Below, one piece after another: positions 1-9,145 of a stretch of 56,408 bases of DNA (its first letter is position 1; each line of letters begins with the position of its first letter). The notes below the pieces were generated by a model. That model ran no database searches, was not told where the DNA came from, and was given only the letters and a program-made list of their open reading frames with translations. A program made the translations under genes and the position numbers. Source of the stretch: Rhizobiaceae bacterium (GTDB taxonomy: Bacteria > Pseudomonadota > Alphaproteobacteria > Rhizobiales > Rhizobiaceae); NCBI GenBank assembly GCA_025458045.1, contig JALOTE010000003.1, positions 1 through 56,408 of the forward strand, given 5' to 3'.

Positions 1-834
1 GTGGATGCGCAAGGCGCGCTCGCGCTTCTCATGGGGATCGGGCTCGGCTGGCTGTTCCTGCGCCGTCAGCGCCAACTCACAGACCCGTTCCTCGATCTCG
101 ACCTGTTCAAGTCCAAGGCGTTTTCGCTCGCCGTCGGCATCAACGCGCTGACCTTGTTTTTCATGTTCGGTGTCTGGATCCTGATGGCGCAGTCCTTCCA
201 GCTGGTGCACGGCCTGTCGCCCTTGCAGGCGGGCCTGTGGTCCCTGCCATCGGCGATCGCCTTCGCGGTCGCGTCGCCCTTCAACGCCATGCTGATCGCC
301 CGCTTCGGGCAGGTGAACGTGCTGTTTTACAGCCTGCTCGTCTCGGCGGCGGGCCTTGCCGGGATGGCAGCCGCGCCATCGCTCATCCCGTTTGTCGCGG
401 GCGGCGTGGTGATGGCGCTGGGCATGACGCCGGTCTTCGGCATCACGGTCGGCATTGTTGTCGGCACCGCGCCGGTGGAGAAATCCGGCGTCGCGTCGGC
501 CTTGTCGGAGACGGGCGCGGAACTCGGCGGCGCATCCGGCATCGCCATTCTGGGCTCGCTCCTCACCGTGATCTACCGGCTGCGGATGGCGGAGGCGGAT
601 TTGTCGCAATTGCCCGCCGCGGATGCGGCGGCCATGCGCCTCAGCCTCGCATCCGCAACCGACATCGCCGCACGCCTGCCGGAGGCGGGGCGGGCGCTGG
701 ACGCGGCGCGCAACGCCTTCATGGGCGGTTTCGCGCTGGCGGCCGGGCTTGCCGCCCTCGCCATCCTCGCCCTGGCCTTTGCCGCGCGGCGCGTGTTTTC
801 CGGTATCAAGATCAGCGAAGCCGGCGGCCATTGA
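1..834 (+). CDS. DHA2-type MFS exporter, C-terminal part
   Basis: The reading frame is open at the left edge and ends at a TGA at 832-834, so only the C-terminal 277 residues are present; the GTG at position 1 should not be taken as the start. The protein is very hydrophobic, with about six membrane helices separated by short basic loops, and ends in a basic cytoplasmic tail. The segment with a helix, a PLQAGLWSLPSA-like loop and a following helix is typical of the second half of 14-helix drug:H+ antiporters (QacA/EmrB-like). These inner-membrane proteins export drugs or dyes using the proton gradient. The substrate cannot be read from this part. The next gene, a pilin, lies 186 bases away and is unrelated in function. 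The family is clear; the DHA2 subfamily is an inference. Confidence 0.8.
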   Translation: MDAQGALALLMGIGLGWLFLRRQRQLTDPFLDLDLFKSKAFSLAVGINALTLFFMFGVWILMAQSFQLVHGLSPLQAGLWSLPSAIAFAVASPFNAMLIARFGQVNVLFYSLLVSAAGLAGMAAAPSLIPFVAGGVVMALGMTPVFGITVGIVVGTAPVEKSGVASALSETGAELGGASGIAILGSLLTVIYRLRMAEADLSQLPAADAAAMRLSLASATDIAARLPEAGRALDAARNAFMGGFALAAGLAALAILALAFAARRVFSGIKISEAGGH

Positions 835-915
835 GCGGCCCGTGGGCAAGACTTCGGAAACCATAAGCGGCATCAATCCACGCAGTTTCCGGGAATTTCC
901 GGCCCTGAAACCCTG

Positions 916-934
916 TTAACCATACCGATTAACC
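916..934. promoter_or_regulatory. TTAACC direct repeat upstream of the pilin gene
   Basis: Two TTAACC half-sites start at 916 and 929, about 90 bases before the pilin start. CtrA of alphaproteobacteria binds TTAA half-sites and controls pilin genes in Caulobacter, but the canonical arrangement is TTAA-N7-TTAA and here the gap is nine bases. It is a weak candidate. Confidence 0.25.
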
Positions 935-1020
935 GGATGGCAGACCGACGGCAGGCAAGGTGGCACCACGAGCACGGGGAACCCGGCCGTTATCGAATGC
1001 TGCAAACCGGAGTATGTACC

Positions 1021-1191
1021 ATGACCAAGCTGATCCAGGATTTCGCCAAGAACGAATCCGGCGCGACCGCCATCGAATATGGCCTGATCGCCGCTCTCGT
1101 TGCCGTTGCCATCATCGGCGGCGCACGTGCCCTCGGCACCGCAATGAACAACCGCTTCACCAACCTCTCGACGCGCGTTGCCAACCCCTGA
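1021..1191 (+). CDS. flp: Flp-family type IVb pilin
   Basis: This 56-residue protein is the structural subunit of the Flp/Tad adhesive pilus. The start at 1021 is chosen because GGAG lies at 1009-1012 and the product then has normal Flp length; an upstream in-frame ATG at 937 would add 28 unrelated residues. The short N-terminal leader ends in NESGATAIEYGL: cleavage after the Gly by the prepilin peptidase leaves the mature N terminus, with Glu five residues on and the Flp-signature Tyr after it. A hydrophobic helix (about residues 18-40) follows and forms the pilus core. A hairpin terminator lies right behind it, so the pilin is probably made from its own strong transcript, ahead of the cpa genes that process and assemble it. 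Confidence 0.93.
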   Translation: MTKLIQDFAKNESGATAIEYGLIAALVAVAIIGGARALGTAMNNRFTNLSTRVANP

Positions 1192-1217
1192 TCGCGCACC
1201 AGAGTTTTTGCGAGCCG

Positions 1218-1247
1218 GGGCCGCCATCGTGCGGCCCTTTCGCTTTT
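1218..1247 (+). terminator. Intrinsic terminator after the pilin gene
   Basis: A 7-bp perfect stem, GGGCCGC with GCGGCCC around a six-base loop, is followed by TTTCGCTTTT. It would separate pilin mRNA from cpaA. Confidence 0.7.
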
Positions 1248-1369
1248 GACAGCCGCCCGTCACGGACCGGATCGCTTGGCCGCGGCAGGCGTCCGATGGC
1301 TTCAACGCTTGCTTAAGCCGCGCCTGTTAAGCCGGTGCTCAATTCAAGTGTGTGCGCGTGGAGTTGCCG

Positions 1370-1891
1370 ATGCTGGAAGCAGCCGTGTTTGTCGTGTTTC
1401 CGTTTGCCATGGTGTTTGCCGCCCTGTCGGACCTGTTCACCATGACGATCGCCAACAGGGTGTCGCTGTTGCTGATCGCAACTTTTGCCCTTGTGGCGCC
1501 GTTCACCGGCATGGACATGGCGACCTACGGCATGCATTTCGCCACCGCCGCCCTCGTGCTCGTCATCATGTTTGCCGCCTTCGCCTTTGGCGGCGTTGGC
1601 GGGGGTGATGCCAAGCTGCTGACGGCGATTGCGCTCTGGTGCGGCTGGTCGCAGGTGCTGGTCGAATATCTGCTGATCGCCGCCATGCTCGGCGGGTGGC
1701 TCACCATCGGCATCATCATGTATCGCGGGTCCTATTTTGCCGAACTGGCGGGATCGCGCTTTGCTTTCATGGAAAAGATCGGCCGCAAGGATGTGGGCGT
1801 GCCCTATGGCATCGCGCTTGGCATTGCCGGCTTGATTGTCTCGCACAAGCTTCCCTTGATGGAGTGGGCGCTGATGCGCGCCGCCGGCTGA
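1370..1891 (+). CDS. cpaA: Prepilin peptidase CpaA/TadV (A24 family)
   Basis: This is an inner-membrane aspartic peptidase that cleaves the leader of Flp pilin and pseudopilins. The protein has 173 residues, is almost entirely hydrophobic with about six helices, and is of the short type that lacks the N-terminal methylase domain of PilD. The two catalytic aspartates are visible: one in SDLFTMTIANR near the N terminus and one in the GGVGGGDAK motif. The ATG at 1370 has GGAG at 1360-1363; an in-frame GTG at 1352 is less likely. It follows the pilin gene and is closed by its own terminator at 1918-1944, so it may be a separate transcript from cpaB onward. Confidence 0.92.
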   Translation: MLEAAVFVVFPFAMVFAALSDLFTMTIANRVSLLLIATFALVAPFTGMDMATYGMHFATAALVLVIMFAAFAFGGVGGGDAKLLTAIALWCGWSQVLVEYLLIAAMLGGWLTIGIIMYRGSYFAELAGSRFAFMEKIGRKDVGVPYGIALGIAGLIVSHKLPLMEWALMRAAG

Positions 1892-1917
1892 TCCCGCCTC
1901 CACCGCCTGCAACCCGG

Positions 1918-1944
1918 AAGCCCGCCTCGTGCGGGCTTTTTCTT
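1918..1944 (+). terminator. Intrinsic terminator after cpaA
   Basis: The stem AAGCCCGC/GCGGGCTT has a CTCGT loop and is followed by TTTTTCTTT, 27 bases after the cpaA stop codon. Confidence 0.8.
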
Positions 1945-1968
1945 TATGTGCCGCCCGGCCCACGCGGC

Positions 1969-1983
1969 TTAACGTTCTGTTCA
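1969..1983. promoter_or_regulatory. Candidate CtrA box in the cpaB promoter region
   Basis: TTAA-N7-TTCA (1969-1983) matches the CtrA pattern TTAA-N7-TTAA in seven of eight fixed positions, and another TTAACC lies at 2004. Both are in the 184-base gap before cpaB, behind the cpaA terminator, where a promoter for the cpaB-tadC operon is expected. No clear sigma-70 elements were found. Confidence 0.35.
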
Positions 1984-2075
1984 GCGTAAATCCCAACCGG
2001 CGGTTAACCATAATTACACCAAGTGCGGCGATGGTGCGTGGAGAAGAGTTCTCGCGTCCCAAGGGTATCACGTCC

Positions 2076-2885
2076 ATGAAGACCGCCCAACTTGCCGTCC
2101 TGGGCCTTGCCGTCGCAGCAGCGGGCGGCGCCGGCTACATCGCCATGACCATGACCGCGCCGCAGCAAGTGGTGCAGGCCGCGCCCGAAGTGCAGCAGAT
2201 GGAGACCGAGCAGGTGCTCGTCGCCATTGCCGATGTGCCGATGGGCGGGGACGTCACCGGCATGGTGGAGTGGAAAGACTGGCCGGTTGAGGCCATCCAG
2301 CAGGGCTTCATCACCAAGACAGCCGAGCCCAACGCCATTGAGGAAATCGCCGGTTCTGTCGTGCGGTCCCCGATGCTGACCGGCGAACCGGTGCGCCGCG
2401 CCAAATTGGTTGGCGCGGGCCAGAGCTTCATGTCCTCCATCCTGCCGCCGGGAAAACGCGCTGTGGCGATGCAGGTCGCCGCCGACACATCGGCGGGCGG
2501 TTTCATCCTGCCCAATGACTATGTCGACATCATCATGACGCGCCGCCAGCCGGCGTCCGAATCCGGGCCGGAGAAGTTTGTCACTGAAACGGTGCTGACC
2601 AACATCCGCGTGCTCGCCATCGACCAGGCGATCCAGGAGGATGAGGAGGGGCGGCGCGTCAAGGTCGGCGAGACGGCAACGCTGGAGTTGGACAGCGACC
2701 AGGTGGAACTGCTGACGGTCGCCCAACAGATGGCCGACCGGCTGACGCTCGCGCTGCGTTCGATTGCCGACAACACGGACAAGACCGGCGAGGACGCCAC
2801 CCATCTGATGAGCGGCGGCTCGAAGAACGCCATCCGCATGATCAAGCAGGGCGTCGTCACCGAAGCTGCGGGAGGAACGCGCTGA
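2076..2885 (+). CDS. cpaB: Flp pilus assembly protein CpaB/RcpC
   Basis: CpaB is an envelope protein of the Tad secretion apparatus, thought to act with the secretin CpaC at the outer membrane or periplasm. The start at 2076 gives an N-terminal hydrophobic anchor (TAQLAVLGLAVAAAGGAGYIA), which sits at the N terminus as in homologues; a start at 1929 would add 49 odd residues. AAGGG lies about 11 bases upstream. The rest matches a SAF-like domain (about residues 45-120, with VLVAIADVPMGGDV and RAKLVGAGQ) followed by the RcpC domain with FILPNDYVDIIMTRR. The length of 269 residues is normal. It is the first gene of the cpaBCDEF-tadBC run, and its stop overlaps an upstream ATG of the cpaC frame. 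Confidence 0.92.
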   Translation: MKTAQLAVLGLAVAAAGGAGYIAMTMTAPQQVVQAAPEVQQMETEQVLVAIADVPMGGDVTGMVEWKDWPVEAIQQGFITKTAEPNAIEEIAGSVVRSPMLTGEPVRRAKLVGAGQSFMSSILPPGKRAVAMQVAADTSAGGFILPNDYVDIIMTRRQPASESGPEKFVTETVLTNIRVLAIDQAIQEDEEGRRVKVGETATLELDSDQVELLTVAQQMADRLTLALRSIADNTDKTGEDATHLMSGGSKNAIRMIKQGVVTEAAGGTR

Positions 2886-2932
2886 TGACCTGTCCGCCTT
2901 TGACCTCCACGGTGTTTTCACAGGAGTTTTCC

Positions 2933-4462
2933 ATGCAGTCGCGTCGCGTGATGTCGCGTTTGAAAACCGGCCTTCTGGCAGCCGCCGCGACCGGCATGAT
3001 GCTGGCGGCCCCGTCGGCGCTTGCCCCCGCCTCCGCTTCGGACACCGGGCAGGTCGTCAAGCTGAAGAACGGCGGCGCGTCACAGCGCATCAAGCTCGGC
3101 CTCAACAAATCGGTCGTGATCGACCTGCCGGCGGACGCCTATGATATCCTGGTCGCCAACCCGGCCGTCGCCGACGCCGTGACACGCACATCGCGGCGCA
3201 TCTACCTGTTCGGCAAGCAAGTCGGCGAGACCAACATCTTCGTCTTCGGCGAGGACGGCCGCCAGATCGTGTCGCTCGACCTTGCCATCGAGCGGGATGT
3301 CGCCGGCCTTGAGGATTATCTCGAGCGGTTCATCGCAGGCTCCAACATCAAGGTGGAACTGATCAATGACAACGTGGTGCTGACAGGGACGGTGCAGACC
3401 CCGCTCGATTCCTCGCGAGCCGCACAGCTGGCGGAAGTGTTCGTCACGGGCGGCGAGGCGACGACCGGCAATTTCGCCACCACCGCAGGCGGCGGCGCGC
3501 AGGGCGGCGATGTCGCCATCGACAACCCGGACAGCCAGCGCCGCACCTCGAAAATCGTCAACCTCCTGTCGATCGTCGGCGAGGATCAGGTGACGCTGAA
3601 AGTCACTGTCGCCGAAGTGCAGCGCTCGGTGATGAAGCAGCTTGGCGTCGATCTTCTCACCTGCACCCTGCAGGCGGGCGGGAACTGCACCCCAGGCTTC
3701 AACTCCACGCCCTTTTCGGGACTGGACTCGGCCATCAGCGCCAACTCGACGATCCGTGGGTCGATCGGCTCCACATCCATCACCTCCTACATCCAGGCGA
3801 TGGAAGCGGGCGGCGTGCTGCGCACGCTGGCCGAACCCAACCTGACGGCGATATCCGGCGAACAGGCGACCTTCCGCGCCGGCGGCGACGTGACCATCAT
3901 CACCGGGTGCGGCGTGGACCCGGACACAGGCGGCGTGACGTTCGAAACCGAGCGCATGGATTATGGCATCGGACTGGAATTCAAGCCGGTCGTCCTTTCG
4001 CCCGGCCGCATCAGCCTGAAGGTGCGGACTTCGGTTTCCGAACCGACAACGCAGAATTCGACCAATTTTTGCGGCGCGCAAGGCATGGGGCTGCGCAAGC
4101 GTCTGGCCGACACCACCGTGGAATTGCCGTCCGGCGGCACCATGATGATCGCCGGCCTGTTGCAGGATGACATCCGCCAGACCTCGCATGGCACGCCCGG
4201 CCTGTCGAAGATCCCGGTTCTCGGCACGCTGTTCCGCTCCAAGGCGTTCCAGCGCAACGAGACCGAACTCGTGATCCTCGTGACGCCCTACATTGCGCGG
4301 CCGACCGCCCGCAACGACATGGCGCGGCCCGACGACAATTTCACGCCGGCCAGCGATGGCGCGTCGTTGTTCCTCAACAAGGTGAACCGTGTTTACGGCA
4401 CGTCGTCCACCAAGCTTCCCAACGGCCGCTACCACGGCGTTGTCGGCTTCATCTACAAGTAA
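2933..4462 (+). CDS. cpaC: Type II/IV-like secretin CpaC/RcpA
   Basis: CpaC forms the outer-membrane secretin ring through which the Flp pilus leaves the cell. The ATG at 2933 follows CAGGAG and gives a clean signal peptide with cleavage near ASAS-DTG (about residue 36); the earlier ATG at 2885 would put 16 residues in front of it. The N-terminal pilus-formation domain (about residues 40-115, with INKSVVIDLPADAYDILV-like sequence) is followed by a short BON-like region and then the secretin domain from about residue 210, including the VPVLG-type signature (KIPVLGTLF) and ETELVILVTP near the C terminus. The length of 509 residues is normal. Confidence 0.93.
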   Translation: MQSRRVMSRLKTGLLAAAATGMMLAAPSALAPASASDTGQVVKLKNGGASQRIKLGLNKSVVIDLPADAYDILVANPAVADAVTRTSRRIYLFGKQVGETNIFVFGEDGRQIVSLDLAIERDVAGLEDYLERFIAGSNIKVELINDNVVLTGTVQTPLDSSRAAQLAEVFVTGGEATTGNFATTAGGGAQGGDVAIDNPDSQRRTSKIVNLLSIVGEDQVTLKVTVAEVQRSVMKQLGVDLLTCTLQAGGNCTPGFNSTPFSGLDSAISANSTIRGSIGSTSITSYIQAMEAGGVLRTLAEPNLTAISGEQATFRAGGDVTIITGCGVDPDTGGVTFETERMDYGIGLEFKPVVLSPGRISLKVRTSVSEPTTQNSTNFCGAQGMGLRKRLADTTVELPSGGTMMIAGLLQDDIRQTSHGTPGLSKIPVLGTLFRSKAFQRNETELVILVTPYIARPTARNDMARPDDNFTPASDGASLFLNKVNRVYGTSSTKLPNGRYHGVVGFIYK

Positions 4463-4474
4463 GGGGTGAGTTCC

Positions 4475-5158
4475 ATGCGTCAGCGCCCAACATCCAGCCG
4501 CGCCGCGGCACTCGCCTCGGCCCTTGTCTGCACGGCCTTGCTGGCCGGATGCGCCAAGCTCGGCACGGACCACATCGAGGTCGGCTCGATCCCGGACGAT
4601 TACCGGACGCGCCATCCGATTGTCATCGGCGAGATGGACAAGAAGCTTGCCGTTCCAGTTACGGGCGCGGCGCGTGACATGTCGTTTGCGGAAAAGGAGG
4701 TCATCCGCAGCTTCCTGTCCGCCTACAACACCGCAGGCAGCGGCGCGATCCACATCATGGTGCCCCAAGGACATCCAGGCGCCGGCGCAGCCGGGCATGC
4801 CGCCAACCAGATTGTTTCGATCGCGCAGGAGCGCGGCATTGCCGGGCATGCCCTCATCGGCTCCTATGCGCCAACACCCGACCTGCCTGTTCCGCCGGTC
4901 TTCGTCACCTACAAGGCGCTGACCGCATCGGCCGGTCCTTGCGGAAAATGGACCGACGACATCCTGCCGTCACCGGACAACAAGCAGTATCACAATTTCG
5001 GCTGTGCCGTTCAGAACAATCTGGCCGCGCAAATCGCCAATCCGATGGACCTGATCTACCCGCGCCAAATCGGGCCGATCGACGCCGCCGACCGTGACGC
5101 CGTGATCCGCGACTACCGCGAGAACACCGGCTCATGGGAATCGACAATCGACTATTGA
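4475..5158 (+). CDS. cpaD: Pilus assembly lipoprotein CpaD
   Basis: CpaD is an outer-membrane lipoprotein thought to help place or stabilise the CpaC secretin. The ATG at 4475 is preceded by AAGGGG at 4461-4466, only 12 bases after the cpaC stop; a GTG at 4466 is also in frame. The N terminus is basic, then hydrophobic, then the lipobox LAGC, giving lipidation at Cys25. The remainder is soluble and periplasmic and contains the conserved region around FGCAVQNNLAAQIANPMDL, which is typical of the CpaD family (227 residues). The last codons overlap an in-frame ATG of the cpaE reading frame. Confidence 0.9.
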   Translation: MRQRPTSSRAAALASALVCTALLAGCAKLGTDHIEVGSIPDDYRTRHPIVIGEMDKKLAVPVTGAARDMSFAEKEVIRSFLSAYNTAGSGAIHIMVPQGHPGAGAAGHAANQIVSIAQERGIAGHALIGSYAPTPDLPVPPVFVTYKALTASAGPCGKWTDDILPSPDNKQYHNFGCAVQNNLAAQIANPMDLIYPRQIGPIDAADRDAVIRDYRENTGSWESTIDY

Positions 5159-5181
5159 TGGCATTGGCAGGGAGATTTCCG

Positions 5182-6468
5182 ATGACTGGGACCATTGCCG
5201 CACATATCGGCGACGAACTGGAGACGGGATTGGAGCCCGGCGTCGAGGCCGCGCTTCAATCCATCCGTCCGGTGCCGCGCATCTCGATCCAGGCCTTCTG
5301 CGAGACAGAGGGCGTCTACAAACCGATCGAGCGCGCCAAGAATGACCGGCGCATGGGCCGTGCCCAGGTCAAGCTCAACATGGGCGGGCTTGCCGCCGCG
5401 ATCGAATACTATTCCTCCGCGCCGACGCCGAACCTTGTCATCGTCGAATCGCGCCTGCCGCCGAGCGAGTTGTTCTCCGCGCTCGCGGGGCTCGCCGAAG
5501 TGTGCGATCCATCGTCAAAAGTGGTCATCATCGGCCACCACAATGATGTGACGCTCTACCGTGAACTCATCCGGTCCGGCATTTCAGAGTATCTCGTCGC
5601 GCCGATCTCGATTGCCGATGTGATCGGCGTCGTCTCGCAGATCTTCGTCGACCCGCAGGCGGAGCCGCTGGGGCGCATTGTCGCCTTTGTCGGCGTCAAG
5701 GGCGGGGTCGGCTCCTCGACCGTCGCCCACAACATGGCGTGGACCATGTCGGCCCTGTTCAAGGCGGAAACCGTTCTGCTCGACGCCGACCTCGCCTTTG
5801 GCACGGCCAACATGGACTTCGACCAGGACCCGGCGCAGGGCATGGCCGAAGCGGTGTTTTCATCGGAACGCTTCGACGAAACCATGCTCGACCGGCTGCT
5901 GGTGAAATGCTCGGAGCATCTCTCGATGCTCGCGGCACCCGCCGTGCTTGACCGCACCTATGATCTGCCAAGCGACGCGATCATGCCGCTCCTTGAAGTG
6001 GCGCAACGCTCGACGCCGCTCATCATCCTTGATCTGCCGCATATCTGGTCGGACTGGGTGAAGCGCACGCTCGTCACTGCCGACGAGGTGGTGATTGTCG
6101 CCTCGCCGGATCTGGCGAACCTGCGCAATGCCAAGAACATGCTCGACCAGCTGACCGCGCTGCGTCCCAATGACAAGAAGCCGTGGCTGGTGCTCAATCA
6201 GGTCGGCGTGCCGAAGCGGCCGGAGATTTCGGTCAAGGAGTTTGCGACACCGCTCGGCGTCACCCCGCTGGCGGCCATCCCGTTTGATCCGCAACTGTTC
6301 GGCAATGCCGCCAATAACGGCCAGATGATCGGCGAGATGGATGCGGCGAATCCGGTTGCAGCGCAGTTCAACGAAATGGCCCATGTGCTGACCGGCCGGG
6401 CGGAAGTGAAGGCGCCCAAGCGGTCCGGCCTGCAGGCGATGCTGGCGAAATTGAAACGCGGCAAATGA
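5182..6468 (+). CDS. cpaE: Pilus-localising ATPase CpaE/TadZ
   Basis: TadZ/CpaE proteins place the pilus machine at its site in the cell, often a pole. The ATG at 5182 has GGGAG at 5168 and follows cpaD by 23 bases. The N-terminal half is an atypical receiver-like domain (about residues 50-155, with VVIIGHHNDVTLYRELIRSG). The second half is a MinD/ParA-type ATPase with a deviant Walker A GVKGGVGSST at about residues 171-180; the usual second Lys-Thr is here Ser-Ser, as in other CpaE proteins. LLDADLAFG is the Walker A' strand and IILDLPH the Walker B. The length is 428 residues. Confidence 0.92.
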   Translation: MTGTIAAHIGDELETGLEPGVEAALQSIRPVPRISIQAFCETEGVYKPIERAKNDRRMGRAQVKLNMGGLAAAIEYYSSAPTPNLVIVESRLPPSELFSALAGLAEVCDPSSKVVIIGHHNDVTLYRELIRSGISEYLVAPISIADVIGVVSQIFVDPQAEPLGRIVAFVGVKGGVGSSTVAHNMAWTMSALFKAETVLLDADLAFGTANMDFDQDPAQGMAEAVFSSERFDETMLDRLLVKCSEHLSMLAAPAVLDRTYDLPSDAIMPLLEVAQRSTPLIILDLPHIWSDWVKRTLVTADEVVIVASPDLANLRNAKNMLDQLTALRPNDKKPWLVLNQVGVPKRPEISVKEFATPLGVTPLAAIPFDPQLFGNAANNGQMIGEMDAANPVAAQFNEMAHVLTGRAEVKAPKRSGLQAMLAKLKRGK

Positions 6469-6549
6469 AACCAGTCTGGCGGCCCGCCGCCCGGCTTTCG
6501 TGAATCGGCCGGTGACGGCGTGGCGTGATGAGAGTTGAGGCGAAAAACG

Positions 6550-8022
6550 ATGTTTGGCAGACGCGGCAGCACACCGACAGAAACCGTGTTCCGTCCGGCG
6601 GCGGAAAGCCCGGCGGCAGCCGTCCAGGCGACACCGGCCGCGCAGCCGCGGGCCGCGGCACCGCAGCCGATGTCCACCTCGCGCGACATCTCGACCCATG
6701 TCGAGAAAGAGCAGCCCAAGGCCGCGCCGCAGCCGCGCAAGGAAACCTATTACGACACCAAGAGCCAGGTGTTCTCGGCGCTGATCGACACGATCGATTT
6801 GTCGCAGCTTGCCAAGCTCGACGCCGAAAGCGCGCGCGAGGAAATCCGCGACATCGTCAACGACATCATCGCCATCAAGAACCTCGTGATGTCGATCTCC
6901 GATCAGGAGGAGCTGCTCGAGGACATCTGCAACGATGTGCTTGGCTATGGCCCGCTGGAGCCGTTGCTGGCGCGCGACGACATCGCCGACATCATGGTGA
7001 ATGGCGCGGGCAAGGTCTATATCGAAGTGGCCGGCAAGACCCAGGAAACGCCGATCCGTTTCCGCGACAACCAGCAGCTTCTCAACATCTGCCAGCGCAT
7101 TGTCAGCCAGGTCGGCCGCCGCGTCGATGAGGCCTCGCCGATCTGCGACGCGCGCCTTGCCGACGGGTCCCGCGTCAACGTCATCGCGCCGCCGCTCGCC
7201 ATTGACGGCACCGCGCTCACCATCCGCAAATTCAAGAAGGACAAGCTGACGCTCGACCAGCTGGTGAAATTCGGCGCGATCTCGCCGGAAGGCGCGGAAA
7301 TCCTGAAGATCATCGGTCGCGTGCGCTGCAACGTCATCATTTCGGGCGGCACCGGCTCGGGCAAGACGACGCTCCTCAACTGCCTGACCAATTACATCGA
7401 CCGTGATGAACGCGTCATCACCTGCGAGGATTCGGCCGAACTGCAATTGCAGCAGCCGCACGTGGTGCGCCTTGAGACACGCCCGCCCAACCTTGAGGGC
7501 GAAGGCAAGATCACCATGACGGACCTTGTCAAGAACTGCCTGCGCATGCGCCCGGAGCGGATCATCGTCGGCGAGGTGCGCGGCCCGGAAGTGTTCGACC
7601 TGCTTCAGGCGATGAACACCGGCCATGACGGCTCCATGGGCACGATCCACTCCAACTCGCCGCGCGAGTGCCTGAACCGCATCGAATCGATGATTGCCAT
7701 GGGCGGCTTCACGCTGCCGCAAAAGACGGTGCGCGAAATCATCACGGGCTCGGTTGACATCATTGTCCAGGCCGCGCGCCTGCGTGACGGTTCGCGCCGC
7801 ATCACGCACATCACGGAAGTCCTGGGCATGGAGGGAGACGTGATCATCACGCAGGACCTCGTCACCTACAAGATCACCGGCGAGGATGCGAACGGCAAGC
7901 TCTCGGGCAAGCATGTGTCGTCAGGCATCAGCCGCCCGCACATGTGGGACCGCGCCCGCTACTACAATGAGGAAAACCGCCTCGCCGCCGCGCTCGATGC
8001 GATGGAAGTGCGTCAGGATTGA
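6550..8022 (+). CDS. cpaF: Pilus secretion ATPase CpaF/TadA
   Basis: This is the cytoplasmic hexameric ATPase that drives Flp pilus extension (and probably retraction). The ATG at 6550 is chosen over a TTG at 6535. The first 80 residues are Pro/Ala-rich and poorly conserved, followed by an N-terminal domain with the DIMVNG motif near residue 149 and the RecA-like domain. The Walker A GGTGSGKT is at residues 266-273; the Asp box ([10 protein letters not shown]), Walker B ([11 protein letters not shown]) and the conserved [16 protein letters not shown] box follow in order. All catalytic motifs are intact in 490 residues. TadB and TadC, its membrane partners, come next. Confidence 0.95.
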   Translation: MFGRRGSTPTETVFRPAAESPAAAVQATPAAQPRAAAPQPMSTSRDISTHVEKEQPKAAPQPRKETYYDTKSQVFSALIDTIDLSQLAKLDAESAREEIRDIVNDIIAIKNLVMSISDQEELLEDICNDVLGYGPLEPLLARDDIADIMVNGAGKVYIEVAGKTQETPIRFRDNQQLLNICQRIVSQVGRRVDEASPICDARLADGSRVNVIAPPLAIDGTALTIRKFKKDKLTLDQLVKFGAISPEGAEILKIIGRVRCNVIISGGTGSGKTTLLNCLTNYIDRDERVITCEDSAELQLQQPHVVRLETRPPNLEGEGKITMTDLVKNCLRMRPERIIVGEVRGPEVFDLLQAMNTGHDGSMGTIHSNSPRECLNRIESMIAMGGFTLPQKTVREIITGSVDIIVQAARLRDGSRRITHITEVLGMEGDVIITQDLVTYKITGEDANGKLSGKHVSSGISRPHMWDRARYYNEENRLAAALDAMEVRQD

Positions 8023-8104
8023 TGAAAAGCGGGCGTGAACACGCCCCGCTCGAAGTTTGGTGTTTTTGAGTGCCGCCGGGCCAGTCCGGCGAGTGAGGGT
8101 TGCG

Positions 8105-9133
8105 ATGTTCGGCTTTGATCCGGTTGTGATTATCTTCGTCGCGCTCAGCGCGCTCGCCGTTGGCGGCATCGGCTACACGCTGCTGTTTCCATCCATCGAG
8201 CGCGAGCGCAATGCGGAGCGCCGCCTGAACACGATCAGCCGCGAGGCCGTGGTCGATCAAGGCACCGTCAAGCTGCGCAAGGTCGCCTCGCAGGCGACCA
8301 ATGACGAGCAGGCGCGCCGCCGCAAAAATCTCGAAGCCTCGATGAAGGCTGCCGAGAAGAAGCGCGAAAACCGCGACCTCTACATGAAGAAGCCTCCGCT
8401 CCAGATCCAGATGAAGCAGGCCGGCATGAAGGGGGACATGAAGACCTTCTGGCTCTACTCTGTCGTCTGCGGCCTGGCGGTGACGGCGCTTGCCATTTAT
8501 TTCGGCCTTGACCTGACTTACGCACCCGCCGCGCTGCTTGTCGGCACGCTCGGCCTGCCGCGCTGGTATGTGGCGCGCCGCCGCAAGAAGCGGGTGCTCG
8601 CCTTCCTCAATGAATTTCCCAATGCGCTCGACGTGATGGTGCGCGCGGTCAAATCCGGCCTGCCGCTCAATGACGGCATCCGCCTGCTCGCATCGGAATC
8701 CGCCGAGCCGGTGCGCACGGAATTCCAGCGGATCGTCGATGCGCAATCGATCGGCAAATCCACACCGCAGGCCTGTATCGAAATGCAGGAGACGATGCCC
8801 TGCCCTGAAGCGGCGTTTTTCGGCATCGTGATCCAGATTCAGAGCCAGGCCGGCGGCAACCTGTCCGAAGCGCTCGGCAACCTTTCCAAGGTGCTGCGCG
8901 ACCGCAAGAAGATGAAGGCCAAGGTGCAGGCGCTGGCTATGGAAGCGAAAGCCTCGGCCTACATCATCGGTGCGCTGCCCTTCATCGTGTCGCTGCTCGT
9001 CTATTTGTCGAGCCCCACCTACATCATGCCGTTGTTCACCACATCGAGCGGGCACATCACGCTGGCCGTCTCCGCCGTCTGGATGACGATCGGAATCTTC
9101 GTGATGAAGCAGATGATCAACTTCGACATGTGA
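8105..9133 (+). CDS. tadB: Pilus assembly inner-membrane protein TadB
   Basis: TadB, with TadC, forms the inner-membrane platform on which the CpaF ATPase works. The ATG at 8105 follows GAGGG with a 6-base gap. The protein has an N-terminal helix, a charged cytoplasmic stretch (about residues 35-110), two helices, a type II secretion system F domain (about residues 175-300, containing FPNALDVMVRAVKSGLPLNDG and a conserved Gly-rich region), and two C-terminal helices. The length of 342 residues is typical. It is 12 bases from tadC. Confidence 0.93.
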   Translation: MFGFDPVVIIFVALSALAVGGIGYTLLFPSIERERNAERRLNTISREAVVDQGTVKLRKVASQATNDEQARRRKNLEASMKAAEKKRENRDLYMKKPPLQIQMKQAGMKGDMKTFWLYSVVCGLAVTALAIYFGLDLTYAPAALLVGTLGLPRWYVARRRKKRVLAFLNEFPNALDVMVRAVKSGLPLNDGIRLLASESAEPVRTEFQRIVDAQSIGKSTPQACIEMQETMPCPEAAFFGIVIQIQSQAGGNLSEALGNLSKVLRDRKKMKAKVQALAMEAKASAYIIGALPFIVSLLVYLSSPTYIMPLFTTSSGHITLAVSAVWMTIGIFVMKQMINFDM

Positions 9134-9145
9134 CGGGAGAACGCC

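Noticed and set aside
916-934. Strong CtrA box upstream of the pilin
   Set aside because: The half-sites are nine and not seven bases apart, so it was kept only as a weak candidate.
5860-7914. A 684-codon open frame on the minus strand across cpaE and cpaF
   Set aside because: It is a shadow of strongly conserved genes in high-GC DNA: His/Arg/Asp-rich composition, no motifs and no ribosome binding site.
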